A DNA stretch of 64,000 nucleotides. It comes from JBFWRK01 sp050248955 (GTDB lineage Bacteria; Actinomycetota; Acidimicrobiia; Acidimicrobiales; Ilumatobacteraceae). The position numbers and the translations under genes were made by a program. The stretch spans positions 324,170-388,169 of the forward strand of contig JBFWRK010000003.1 of assembly GCA_050248955.1 (NCBI GenBank). Direction: 5' to 3'. The notes beneath the pieces are model-generated. The model ran no database searches. It was not told the origin of the DNA and was given only the letters and a program-made list of their open reading frames with translations. Positions 24,640 to 32,871 of the stretch are shown here, one piece after another; position 1 is the first letter of the stretch; every line of letters starts with the position of its first letter.

Positions 24640-24754
24640 CGGCCCGCCCGAATGACCGCCATGGCCCCGCCTCTCACCGCTGTGTTCGCCGCCGCTGACC
24701 AGGATTCGCCCCTGGCCCGACGCCGCGCATGGTAACGAACCCCCTTACCGGCGG

Positions 24755-25723
24755 CTAGGGGGCCATACAGCCCCTGCTGGCCGGCTCGCTACGGGCTCGG
24801 CGATCGCGGTGCCACGCGAACTGGCGGGCGAGGCCCTCCGCGGGGGAGACGCGAGCCCGGTACCCGAAGTGCTCCGCCGCCTTGTCGCAGATCGCGGCCG
24901 TCGCACGTTGGTCGCCAGGGCGAGGATCGGTGTGGACGAGCCGCGGACGTGTGCCTGCTGCGGCGCTGAGCAGCTCGATCGCCTCGAGCACCGAGACGAC
25001 GTCGCCGCCGCCGATGTTGTAGATCTCGCCGAACTGCCCATGTTCCACGGCGAGCACCGTCCCGCGGACGCAGTCGTCGATGTAGGTGTTGGAGCGCGTC
25101 TGCGAGCCATCGCCGAAGAGCTTGATCGGCAGATCGTCGAGCAGCGCCTCGCTGAAGATGTGGTACCCCATGTCCGGTCGCTGGCGAGGACCGTAGATGC
25201 TGAAGTACCTGAGGATCAGGGCGGGGAAGTCGAACTGGCCGAGGTTCGCGAGCACGAGGTGCTCGGCCGCGAGCTTCGTCACCCCGTACGGCGATGCCGG
25301 ACGCAGCGGCATGGTCTCGTCGCCCACGGCGTCGGACCCGTACACCGACGAGGTCGAGATGTGCACGAAGCGGCCGACACCGGCGAGGCGGCAGGCGTCG
25401 ACGAGGCGGGCCGTTCCGACGACGTTGCAGGAGCTGTAGAGCTCGATGTCGGTCCAGCTCCTCGCCAGCCCCGGCATCGCTGCGAGGTGGACGACCGCCT
25501 CGACGCCGTCGAGATGTGGCGCCAGGTCGTCGGTGCGCAGATCGGCCTCGACGAACGCGAACCGCTCCTCGTCTGCGAGCCCGGCAAGGTTCGACTGCTT
25601 GACGGAGCGCGCGTAGTAGGGGATGAACGCGTCGATGCCGACGACGTCGTGTCCCTCGCCGACGAGGGCTTCACAGAGATGGCTGCCGACGAAGCCGGCG
25701 GCGCCCGTGACGAGTGCTCTCAC
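24755..25723 (-). CDS. NAD-dependent epimerase/dehydratase (nucleotide-sugar)
   Basis: A 322-residue extended SDR enzyme. Rossmann motif VTGAAGFVGSHL (5-16), HLAAMPG, catalytic Ser/Thr in STSSVYGSD, and YGVTK with the catalytic tyrosine and lysine. The GLARSW and RYFSIYGPRQRPDMG segments place it near UDP-glucose/UDP-glucuronate 4-epimerases. GTG start overlaps the preceding stop as GTGA. Probably supplies a nucleotide sugar for the polysaccharide encoded in the same operon. Confidence 0.9.
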   Translation of the reverse strand: MRALVTGAAGFVGSHLCEALVGEGHDVVGIDAFIPYYARSVKQSNLAGLADEERFAFVEADLRTDDLAPHLDGVEAVVHLAAMPGLARSWTDIELYSSCNVVGTARLVDACRLAGVGRFVHISTSSVYGSDAVGDETMPLRPASPYGVTKLAAEHLVLANLGQFDFPALILRYFSIYGPRQRPDMGYHIFSEALLDDLPIKLFGDGSQTRSNTYIDDCVRGTVLAVEHGQFGEIYNIGGGDVVSVLEAIELLSAAAGTRPRLVHTDPRPGDQRATAAICDKAAEHFGYRARVSPAEGLARQFAWHRDRRARSEPASRGCMAP

Positions 25724-26415
25724 GACGACTCCCTCCTGTTGCCCGGTGTGCTCACGAGATCCCGTCGCGCGAGACGCATTACCTCGGTGACGATCTGCTC
25801 GGGGTTCGCGTCGTCCGTGCGCCTGCGGAGCACGTCGAGGCCGAACGCCTCAGCGGTGAGGACGACGAGGTCGAGCTCGGCGCGCTGCTGCGCCACTGCG
25901 GCGAGCCCGTCGGGCATGGACGAGTGCTTGACGGCGTGCGCCTTGTCCCGCCCGCGGATCCGCTCCACCAGCTCGCGGTCAGGAGCGTCGAGCACGAGGA
26001 CCGCGTCCAGGCGATCCGCCCAGCTCTCGATCTCACGCTTCAGCCAGCGGTCGTCGGTGAGCTCGGGCCGCGCGGCCAGCAGACGGCTGAGCGTGTACAA
26101 CGGTCCCTGGTCGAGGACGAGGACGTCGTCGCCGGAGCGCCGGGCGAGCGAGTCGAGCACGACGAGCCGCCCGACCCACGCGAGCTGCCGTCGGGTGGTG
26201 CGCTCGTGCCCGAAGACCCCGCGCCCGATGAGCTGGAGCGCTCTCGGGGCCGCCCGCCCGGCAGCGAGGGCGCGTCGCAGCAACGGTGCCGCGGGCGAGA
26301 CCGAGCTGACCGTTCTGACGCCCGGCTGCCCCGCCATCAGCCTCGCGATCGTCGACTTGCCGGAGCCGGCTGGACCGACGATCTCGACGATCCACCTCGG
26401 CCGGGGCGAGCTCAC
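25720..26415 (-). CDS. P-loop kinase-like protein, DQG type
   Basis: A 231-residue P-loop NTPase: Walker A GPAGSGKST near residue 17, then VLVLDQGPLYTLSRLL in the position where nucleoside kinases have DRY/DRH, and an arginine-rich lid region (ERIRGRDKAHAVKHSS). Resembles adenylate/thymidylate-kinase folds, but no clear family. Closest in this window to the protein at 29163 (same FDQG/LDQG motif). GTG at 26415 overlaps the stop of the gene upstream. Within the polysaccharide operon; the phosphorylated substrate, if any, is unknown. Confidence 0.75.
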   Translation of the reverse strand: MSSPRPRWIVEIVGPAGSGKSTIARLMAGQPGVRTVSSVSPAAPLLRRALAAGRAAPRALQLIGRGVFGHERTTRRQLAWVGRLVVLDSLARRSGDDVLVLDQGPLYTLSRLLAARPELTDDRWLKREIESWADRLDAVLVLDAPDRELVERIRGRDKAHAVKHSSMPDGLAAVAQQRAELDLVVLTAEAFGLDVLRRRTDDANPEQIVTEVMRLARRDLVSTPGNRRESS

Positions 26416-27881
26416 ACCGCTCCCCACACCACGGAGCAGACCTCGCCCAGCACTTCGTCGAGCGGACGCGATGCGTCGATGATCGTGACCGGGATCTCCG
26501 ACCAGTCGACCGACCGGACCTCGCGGTTGCGCTCGCGGACGAACACGGCGTCCTGCTCCGGCCGCCGTGCGACCGCGACCTCGGGGTCGACGGACATGAC
26601 GAGCATCAGGTCCGGCGGGAGGATCTCGTCGTAGCAGTGCAACTCGTACCGTGCGATCCGCCGGGACAGCGGTCCCAGTCCGTCGGTGCCGGCCAGCCGA
26701 GCGACGCGGGAGCCGTCCATCAGCGAGAGCTGCGGCGTCGGGTACCGGTCGCAGATCGCGATGCCTCCTTCGGTCGCGAACCGACGCGCTCGCGCGTACG
26801 TGCGCCGGCGGTCCCTCGCATTGAGCGCATGCCAGACGAGCCAGGCGCGCCCGGGGCAGCGCGCGCCGACCGTCGCATCCGCCGGGAGGCGGGTGCTGGC
26901 AAACGCGCCGACCAGTCGCGCCGCCCGGATCGGCGTGCGCACCGCGTGCGAGAGCATCGATCGTCGCGGCTTGCCGAGGTGGAAGCGGCGGACGTCGAGG
27001 TCGTGCCCGAGCCGAGCGAGCACCGCCCGGACCGACGACGACTTGCCGGATCCGTCACCACCGACGATGGCGATCAGGCAGCCGCCGGCGACGAGACGTT
27101 TTCGCGAGCGCCGACCGAGCACCTTGCGGACGAACGCGTACCGGAACCGGAGGACGACCTTCCTCAAGGTGTCGAAGCTGGGACGCTGCCGGCTGTGCGT
27201 CGCGAGCGCGCGCTGCAGCGATCGCGCCGTGCGGATCCGTCGACGTCGAGACGCACCCGGCTCGACCGCCTGCCGGCACCGCTCGAACAGCGCCGCATCG
27301 AGGAACGGAAGGTGCTCGCCGAGCAGCCGGCCGACATCGGCGGGATCGACGCGCTCGCTGAGGAAGGCGAGCTCGCGACGCTCCGAGCTCGACAGGCGTC
27401 CCTGCCCGGTGATGATCGCGTCCCACGACGAGTGCTTGAGCATCATCCTGATGACGAACACGATCATCTCGAGCGAGCGCGGCGGCACCTTGAAGATCCC
27501 GTCTCGTACGGCGGTGGAGAGATAGGCCCGCTCGAGCGGGAGGTGCACGTTCTTCGTCATGTCGTCACCGAGCACGAGCTGGTGGTGGATGTGGGCGTGC
27601 ACCAGCCGGTCGGATTCATCGTCGAGCCCGTACCAGTCGCTGATGCCGGGGAGGCGGAGCTCGGGCGGCAGCTCCGCCGGCTTGAACCCGCACTGCAGGA
27701 GGATCTGGCCGAAGCGCTGGGCGTCGGTCCGGTCCACGAGCAGGTCGAGATCGTTCTCGCCGCTGGCCGACCGATCGAGCGCGTCGTTGCTCTTCCAGTG
27801 GCAGTAACTGATCTCCGCGTCTTCGAGCGCGCGACACAGCGTCTCGACGATCTTCAGCGGGGGACGGTTGGTGGTCCGCAT
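26412..27881 (-). CDS. Nucleotidyltransferase-like / thymidylate-kinase-like fusion
   Basis: A 489-residue two-domain protein. Residues about 10-200 resemble the NTP_transf_5-type nucleotidyltransferases of polysaccharide loci (YCHWKSNDALDR, then SGENDLDLLVDR with the D-x-D pair, and HAHIHHQL). Residues about 270-489 are a kinase: Walker A GGDGSGKSS, then ICDRYPTPQLSLMDG as the DRx motif. ATG at 27881 begins 14 bp after the glycosyltransferase stop; a longer frame lies inside that gene and is a shadow. The kinase half is paralogous to the protein at 46818. Function unknown; a glycan or glycerol-phosphate-type modification is only a guess. Confidence 0.8.
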   Translation of the reverse strand: MRTTNRPPLKIVETLCRALEDAEISYCHWKSNDALDRSASGENDLDLLVDRTDAQRFGQILLQCGFKPAELPPELRLPGISDWYGLDDESDRLVHAHIHHQLVLGDDMTKNVHLPLERAYLSTAVRDGIFKVPPRSLEMIVFVIRMMLKHSSWDAIITGQGRLSSSERRELAFLSERVDPADVGRLLGEHLPFLDAALFERCRQAVEPGASRRRRIRTARSLQRALATHSRQRPSFDTLRKVVLRFRYAFVRKVLGRRSRKRLVAGGCLIAIVGGDGSGKSSSVRAVLARLGHDLDVRRFHLGKPRRSMLSHAVRTPIRAARLVGAFASTRLPADATVGARCPGRAWLVWHALNARDRRRTYARARRFATEGGIAICDRYPTPQLSLMDGSRVARLAGTDGLGPLSRRIARYELHCYDEILPPDLMLVMSVDPEVAVARRPEQDAVFVRERNREVRSVDWSEIPVTIIDASRPLDEVLGEVCSVVWGAV

Positions 27882-27894
27882 CAGCCGGGTTCCA

Positions 27895-29016
27895 TCACCA
27901 GGCCAGGTCGATTCGCGGTGCGGCGCCGGCACGCGCGGCGGCGTCGTAGATCGGGACGTACGCGGCGTGCATCGCGGCGATGCCGAAGCGATCGTCCACG
28001 ATCTGCCGGCAACGTCGTCCGAGCGCCGCTCGTTCCTCGGCCGGGAGCTTCGCCAGCGCATCGATCGCCGACGCAAAGCCGTCGATGTCGGTGCATCCGA
28101 CGAGCGCGAGCTCCGGTCGACCGATGTCGATCTCGCGGTGCGGCGCGATTTCCGACAGGAGGACCGGTGTGCGGCACGCCATCGCTTCGAGGACCGCCAC
28201 CGGCAGCCCTTCACCGAACGACGCGGAGACGCAGAGATCGGCCTCGGCGAGGCGGCGATGGACCTCCGAACGTTCGAGCAGACCGGCGAACCGGACACGG
28301 TCGTCGTCCAGCGGCAACGTCCGCACGAGCGCCTCCAGGTCGCGACGGAGCGGGCCGTCGCCGATCACGGTCAGCTCGACGTCTGCGGTCGTACGGGCGA
28401 CGGCTTCGAGCACGGTCGCCATGTTCTTGATCGGCACCATCCGACCGACGAGGACCACGCGGAAGCGGCCGTCATCGGCACGCCGGCTGGCGATGATCGC
28501 GCGGTCGATACCAGCCACATCGACCGCGTTCGGTACGACGTGTGCCTTGTCCCGCACGAGCCACTTCAGCCATCTGGGCATGCTGTCGAGGGCGGCCTGG
28601 CTGCAGAACACCACCTGCGGGTACGCGGCGAAGATCGGCACCATCAACAGCCGGTTGCGCGGACGGTAGTTCCCGTACGAGTTCTGCACCGTGTAGATGC
28701 AGTTCGCGCGCCGTGAGCGGCGCAGGCCCAGGGCGGCGAGCAGCAGGAGGCCGGTCTGTGGCGCGTGCACGTGCACGACGTCATAAGGACCGGATCGGAG
28801 CGCGCGACGAAGCGCTTGCCATCCACTGCGCACGCTGCCGGAGCCTGCGAACATCTCGACCGATGGGGGACTCGTCAGCGTCGGCGCGAGGAACGACACG
28901 ATGGAGATCCTGCGCTGATCCGCGAGCGGCAGACAATGCTCGTTGAACTGACCGTTCGTCTCCTGCACCTTCAGGATCACGTGCAGTACGGACGGGCGTA
29001 CCGTCCCACGCGCCAT
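27895..29016 (-). CDS. GT4 family glycosyltransferase
   Basis: A 373-residue GT-B glycosyltransferase. The C-terminal half has VVLVGRMVPIKNM, IGDGPLRRDLEAL and the EX7E motif ASFGEGLPVAVLEAMA, all diagnostic for retaining GT4 enzymes; the N-terminal half has VVHVHAPQTGLLLLAAL. GGAGG stands 5-6 nt before the ATG at 29016, better than the upstream in-frame start. First gene of this minus-strand run; the 146 bp to the divergent kinase gene at 29163 must hold its promoter. Confidence 0.92.
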   Translation of the reverse strand: MARGTVRPSVLHVILKVQETNGQFNEHCLPLADQRRISIVSFLAPTLTSPPSVEMFAGSGSVRSGWQALRRALRSGPYDVVHVHAPQTGLLLLAALGLRRSRRANCIYTVQNSYGNYRPRNRLLMVPIFAAYPQVVFCSQAALDSMPRWLKWLVRDKAHVVPNAVDVAGIDRAIIASRRADDGRFRVVLVGRMVPIKNMATVLEAVARTTADVELTVIGDGPLRRDLEALVRTLPLDDDRVRFAGLLERSEVHRRLAEADLCVSASFGEGLPVAVLEAMACRTPVLLSEIAPHREIDIGRPELALVGCTDIDGFASAIDALAKLPAEERAALGRRCRQIVDDRFGIAAMHAAYVPIYDAAARAGAAPRIDLAW

Positions 29017-29162
29017 CGCGGCCTCCGTCCCTCGCCTCAAAGGCACGTCGCCGTGCCGCCCACCGACGGTCGAGCGCATGCCCTACCCCTGATCGCCCTG
29101 TCGCCGCTGTGCACGAGACTAGTCAGCGTGGCACGGCAGCAGTTCGCGACCGGGGGCCGTCG

Positions 29163-29876
29163 GTGAGTCACGACGTGCGCCGTTCGACCATCGTGGAGTT
29201 CTCGGGCATACCCGGCGCCGGCAAGTCGTTCCTCGCCCACGAGTTGGCCGCCGCGCTCGCGGCTGACGGGCAGCTCGTCGACGAGCCACTGTCCGTCGTC
29301 TCGCCCCAGCTCCGCACCTCGCGCCGGGCGATCCGGAAGCTGTGGCTCGCTGCGCTCGAGGCGCTCCGCGAGCCGGTGGCCGCGGCGGGCATCGCCGTCG
29401 CGATCGCCCGGTCGGGCCAGTCGACACGTGATCTGGTGCACCGCGTGCAGAACTGGTTGGTGGTGCGCGCCCTGTACCGCCGGTCGCGCAGCCGCCCGGG
29501 GACGCACGTGTTCGACCAGGGGATCGTGCAAGAGCTCTGCTCGATCGGTTATCGAGGTCGCTGGCAGGCGTGCCTGGAGGCCGCTGCCCCGGGACGCCGT
29601 GATCTGGCACCGGACGTGATCGTGCGGGTCGCCACGCCGGTCGGCACGGCGACGCGGCGGCTCGCTGCTCGCAGCGGCGCGCAGAGCCGCGTCGAGGAGC
29701 TCGATGCCGGGGAACAGGACCGTGTGCTCCGTGGACAGGTCGTCGAGCTCGACGAGATCGAGCGGGCTTGGGTCGATCGATTCGGGCAGCGGCGCGGAAC
29801 CCGCCGTGTCGAGGTCGACAACGACGGGCCGATCGTCGGCGCCACGCTCGAACGGATCCTCGACGCGCTGGGCTGA
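29163..29876 (+). CDS. P-loop kinase-like protein, DQG type (divergent)
   Basis: A 237-residue P-loop protein: VEFSGIPGAGKSFLAHELA gives Walker A, followed by a helical arginine-rich stretch and HVFDQGIVQELCSIGY, the same DQG motif as the protein at 25720. It reads against its neighbours, yet its content ties it to the polysaccharide genes. Start taken at GTG 29163; an in-frame ATG at 29109 would add 18 residues. Substrate unknown. Confidence 0.75.
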   Translation: MSHDVRRSTIVEFSGIPGAGKSFLAHELAAALAADGQLVDEPLSVVSPQLRTSRRAIRKLWLAALEALREPVAAAGIAVAIARSGQSTRDLVHRVQNWLVVRALYRRSRSRPGTHVFDQGIVQELCSIGYRGRWQACLEAAAPGRRDLAPDVIVRVATPVGTATRRLAARSGAQSRVEELDAGEQDRVLRGQVVELDEIERAWVDRFGQRRGTRRVEVDNDGPIVGATLERILDALG

Positions 29877-29890
29877 CGCGACAGCAGCGG

Positions 29891-31567
29891 TCAGCGGTCG
29901 CGGCGCTCGAGGTCGCGCTCGTCCGCGTCGAGCTCGTCCTCGTCGGACCGTGGGTCGTGGCCGTTGCTCATCGTGGCGAGGTCGTCGTACATGAGCTCCG
30001 GTGCCGCCGCGGGCTTCCGGGGGGCGCGCTTCGCCGGCTGGCGGCGCGGCTTCGGTTCCCGCTTCGCGCGTGTGGTGCTCTCGAGTTCCATGGCGTTGTC
30101 GGCGGAAGGCTCGGACACGACGTCGGCCGGCGTGTCACCGTTGTCGGATCGCGCCACCGAGCGGTCGCTGATCTCGTGCTTGCGGCGGGCACGAGGCCGA
30201 GGGTCGGATGCCTGCTCGGGATCGACGACGGCGAGCGCGTCATCGCTCTCGTCGTGGTGCGGGCCGGCAGCCAGTGGTCTGGACAAGCGTCCCGTGAGTC
30301 TGGAGAAGAACCCGGACCGGACGACGACCAGACCGTTGGGGCGTACGCCCAACGCGGTCAGATCCTCGCCGACGCGGCGTTCCTCGCTGCGCGTGAGCCG
30401 GTTGCGGATGACGAGCACGACGGCGTCGACCCGTTCGGCGACGAGCCCGAGCTCCGAGATCCGTTCGGTGAGCGGAACGTCGAAGACGAGCACGTCCGCG
30501 AACGGTCCGACATGCGCGACGATCCTCTCGACGGCCTCGGGCGACAGCAGCAGCGAGGGGTTCACGCTCGGATGACCGGCAGGTAGCACCTGCAGGTACT
30601 CGTTCACGGTGCGGACCACGCCCCGCTTGGGACCTCGGTGCTCGAGCAGTTCGGAGACGCCCGGCACGAGCGGTAGGCCGCAGAGGCGATGGATCACCGG
30701 GTCGCGCAGCCCGAGGTCGATGAGCGCCGCCGGGACGCCACCATGCGACAGCGTCGCCGCCAACTGGGTGGCGACCCGCGACCGTTCGGCGGACGAGGTT
30801 CCGGTGACGACGATGGTCCGCACCGGGTTCGGTCGGCACGCCACGCGGAGGTTGCCGAGGATGGCTGCGCCCTCCTCGCTCGCGAGTGCGTCCGGTACCG
30901 TGGCCGGGCCGGCGGTGCGGCGTGCCCTGACGACGCCGAGGTACGGGATGTCCTCCTGCGAACGGAACGCCCGCTTCCTCCGTTCTCTGACCAGCTCGAG
31001 GACCAGCGCGAGCGCGGAGGCGATGATGAACCCGATGATGCCGGCGAACAGCGTGTTCATCTGCACGTTCGGTCCGATCGGTGTCGGATCGGCTCTCGCC
31101 GGGCCGACCTTGACCTGACGGTACGGGCTGAGGTCCTCGGTGACGGCGACGAGCTGGTCGGCGATCTCGTCGGCGGCTTGCGCGGCGGCCTCCGGCGTCT
31201 TGCCCGTGACGTGCAGGTCGAGCAGGAGCGTGCGTGGCGCGAGCTGGACCGTCACCCGCGAGCGCAACGACCGCCAGTTCCCGTTGATGCCCAGCGCGCC
31301 AGCCGCCGGCTCGAGCACCGGGGCGCGCACTGCGAGCTCGGCGAACGTGAGTGCGAGCTGCTCCTTCGTCGCGCGATCGCTGTTCTCGATGATCACGCCG
31401 GGCGGCTCCTGGCCGACGAGGACGCTGGTCGTCGCCTCGTACGTGGCTGCCTGTGCGCTGGTGACGAGATAGCCGAGCTCGGCGATGACGACCGTCACCA
31501 CGAGCACGACGATCCACCGGCGAAGGATGGCCGTGGTCAGCCGTTGGAGGTCGAGACGGTCGTTCAT
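29891..31567 (-). CDS. Wzz-like chain-length protein with degenerate ATPase domain
   Basis: A 558-residue polysaccharide co-polymerase. Membrane helices at about 18-38 and 172-192 flank an outside Wzz domain (about 40-170). A cytosolic BY-kinase-like domain follows (about 240-430), but the Walker A site reads TGTSSAERSRVATQ (255-268), without the GK[ST] lysine; Walker A' (ALIDLGLRDP) and the VLVFDVPL strand remain. The last 100 residues are low-complexity, rich in Arg, Lys, Asp and Glu, and there is no tyrosine cluster. So it probably no longer acts as a tyrosine kinase. Overlaps the polymerase gene stop by ATGA. Confidence 0.88.
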   Translation of the reverse strand: MNDRLDLQRLTTAILRRWIVVLVVTVVIAELGYLVTSAQAATYEATTSVLVGQEPPGVIIENSDRATKEQLALTFAELAVRAPVLEPAAGALGINGNWRSLRSRVTVQLAPRTLLLDLHVTGKTPEAAAQAADEIADQLVAVTEDLSPYRQVKVGPARADPTPIGPNVQMNTLFAGIIGFIIASALALVLELVRERRKRAFRSQEDIPYLGVVRARRTAGPATVPDALASEEGAAILGNLRVACRPNPVRTIVVTGTSSAERSRVATQLAATLSHGGVPAALIDLGLRDPVIHRLCGLPLVPGVSELLEHRGPKRGVVRTVNEYLQVLPAGHPSVNPSLLLSPEAVERIVAHVGPFADVLVFDVPLTERISELGLVAERVDAVVLVIRNRLTRSEERRVGEDLTALGVRPNGLVVVRSGFFSRLTGRLSRPLAAGPHHDESDDALAVVDPEQASDPRPRARRKHEISDRSVARSDNGDTPADVVSEPSADNAMELESTTRAKREPKPRRQPAKRAPRKPAAAPELMYDDLATMSNGHDPRSDEDELDADERDLERRDR

Positions 31568-32871
31568 CGTGCAGTGGCTCCGATCGTAGGTCCCGCCACG
31601 GTGTCCGGATCGACCGGCGCAGTGCGGATCAACTCGACGAGGCTCAGGCCGAGCCCGAAGAGCAACCAGTAGTGGCGGTGGATCATGATCGGGATCGTCA
31701 TGAAGATGGACATCACGGCCATCATCGACGTCGCGCTCGCCCACGCCAAGCGTCTCGTCTCCCTGTCGCGTGCGAGTGCTCGCGCACGGAGCACGAGCTC
31801 GAACCACGTGATGAACAGGAAGGCGCATGCGGCTGCGCCGATCACACCCGTCTCGGCCATCAGGCCGAGCCACATGTTGTGCGGTGCCTGCGCGGTTGCC
31901 TGCGGGTGGTACTTCTGTGCGACGAAGCGGAAGTTGTCGAGGCCGGTGCCGACGAAGGGTGAGTCGATGATCTCGGCGACTGCGGCGTCGGCCAGGCGTT
32001 CGCGATCCGCGAGCAGCGTCGTCTGCTCCTCGGCGTCGGCGGTCAACGAGCGGTCGACTCGATCGCGCAGCGTCACCGGGAACACCGTCGTGTTGAAGAG
32101 CACCACGACGACGGCGCCGATGCCGAGTGCCGTCAGGAGCAAGCGTCGCCCGCTGCCGCTGCGCCCGTTCGAGAACACGATGTACGGCACGAGCCCGACG
32201 AGCGTGGCGAGCGCGCCGCCGCGTGAAGCCGATGCCGCGAGCGCCCAGATCATGAGGTAGAGCAGTCCGCCGCCGATCCAGCATGCCCGCCATCGCTGGC
32301 CGCGCTCCCAGAGCAACGTGACGAAGTGCAGCACGAAGGGCAAGAGGTACGCCGTCGGGTAGGACAGTCGGTTCGGGTTGTCGCTGTAGAACGCGAGGAT
32401 GCGATCAGCCCCCTGCGCCTGCTGCATGACGAGCGAGGCGGCATTGCCCGCCAGGGAACCGATCGCGACCATCGTGATGGCGAGATGGAGCATGCGACGC
32501 GTGTTCACCACGGTCAGCACCACCGAGAGCTGGACCAGCATGATGAACCCGAGCTGCAGCAACTGGGTGAAGGCTTCAGTGGGATGGGTCGCCCTGAAGC
32601 CGCTGGCTGCGGCAGCGCCGAGGAACACCATGATCGCCGGGAAGAAGAGCGGTGGGAGCGCGGCGATCCGCCGCCCGTCGGCGACGAGCAGGTAGGCGAC
32701 TCCCACCGTCATCACATCGGACACGGTGAGGCTGCCGACCAGCTCGATGTCGGCGGGGGCGAGCAGCGCGCTGAGCAGGAACGCCAACTCGATCGTGTCG
32801 AGGCCGGTGCGCTCGCGGACGCGCTGCAAGCGGGTCGGCGCGGCCACCCGGAGCGACGTGATCGCGGTCAT
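31564..32871 (-). CDS. O-antigen ligase / polysaccharide polymerase (Wzy-like)
   Basis: A 435-residue membrane protein with about eleven hydrophobic helices. The large outside loop near residues 285-355 has PFVGTGLDNFRF and APHNMWLGLMAETG, the Wzy_C signature region. It would join repeat units into the polymer. Start ATG 32871 and stop both overlap neighbours (ATGA), so it is coupled to the flippase and the Wzz-like gene. Confidence 0.88.
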   Translation of the reverse strand: MTAITSLRVAAPTRLQRVRERTGLDTIELAFLLSALLAPADIELVGSLTVSDVMTVGVAYLLVADGRRIAALPPLFFPAIMVFLGAAAASGFRATHPTEAFTQLLQLGFIMLVQLSVVLTVVNTRRMLHLAITMVAIGSLAGNAASLVMQQAQGADRILAFYSDNPNRLSYPTAYLLPFVLHFVTLLWERGQRWRACWIGGGLLYLMIWALAASASRGGALATLVGLVPYIVFSNGRSGSGRRLLLTALGIGAVVVVLFNTTVFPVTLRDRVDRSLTADAEEQTTLLADRERLADAAVAEIIDSPFVGTGLDNFRFVAQKYHPQATAQAPHNMWLGLMAETGVIGAAACAFLFITWFELVLRARALARDRETRRLAWASATSMMAVMSIFMTIPIMIHRHYWLLFGLGLSLVELIRTAPVDPDTVAGPTIGATAR

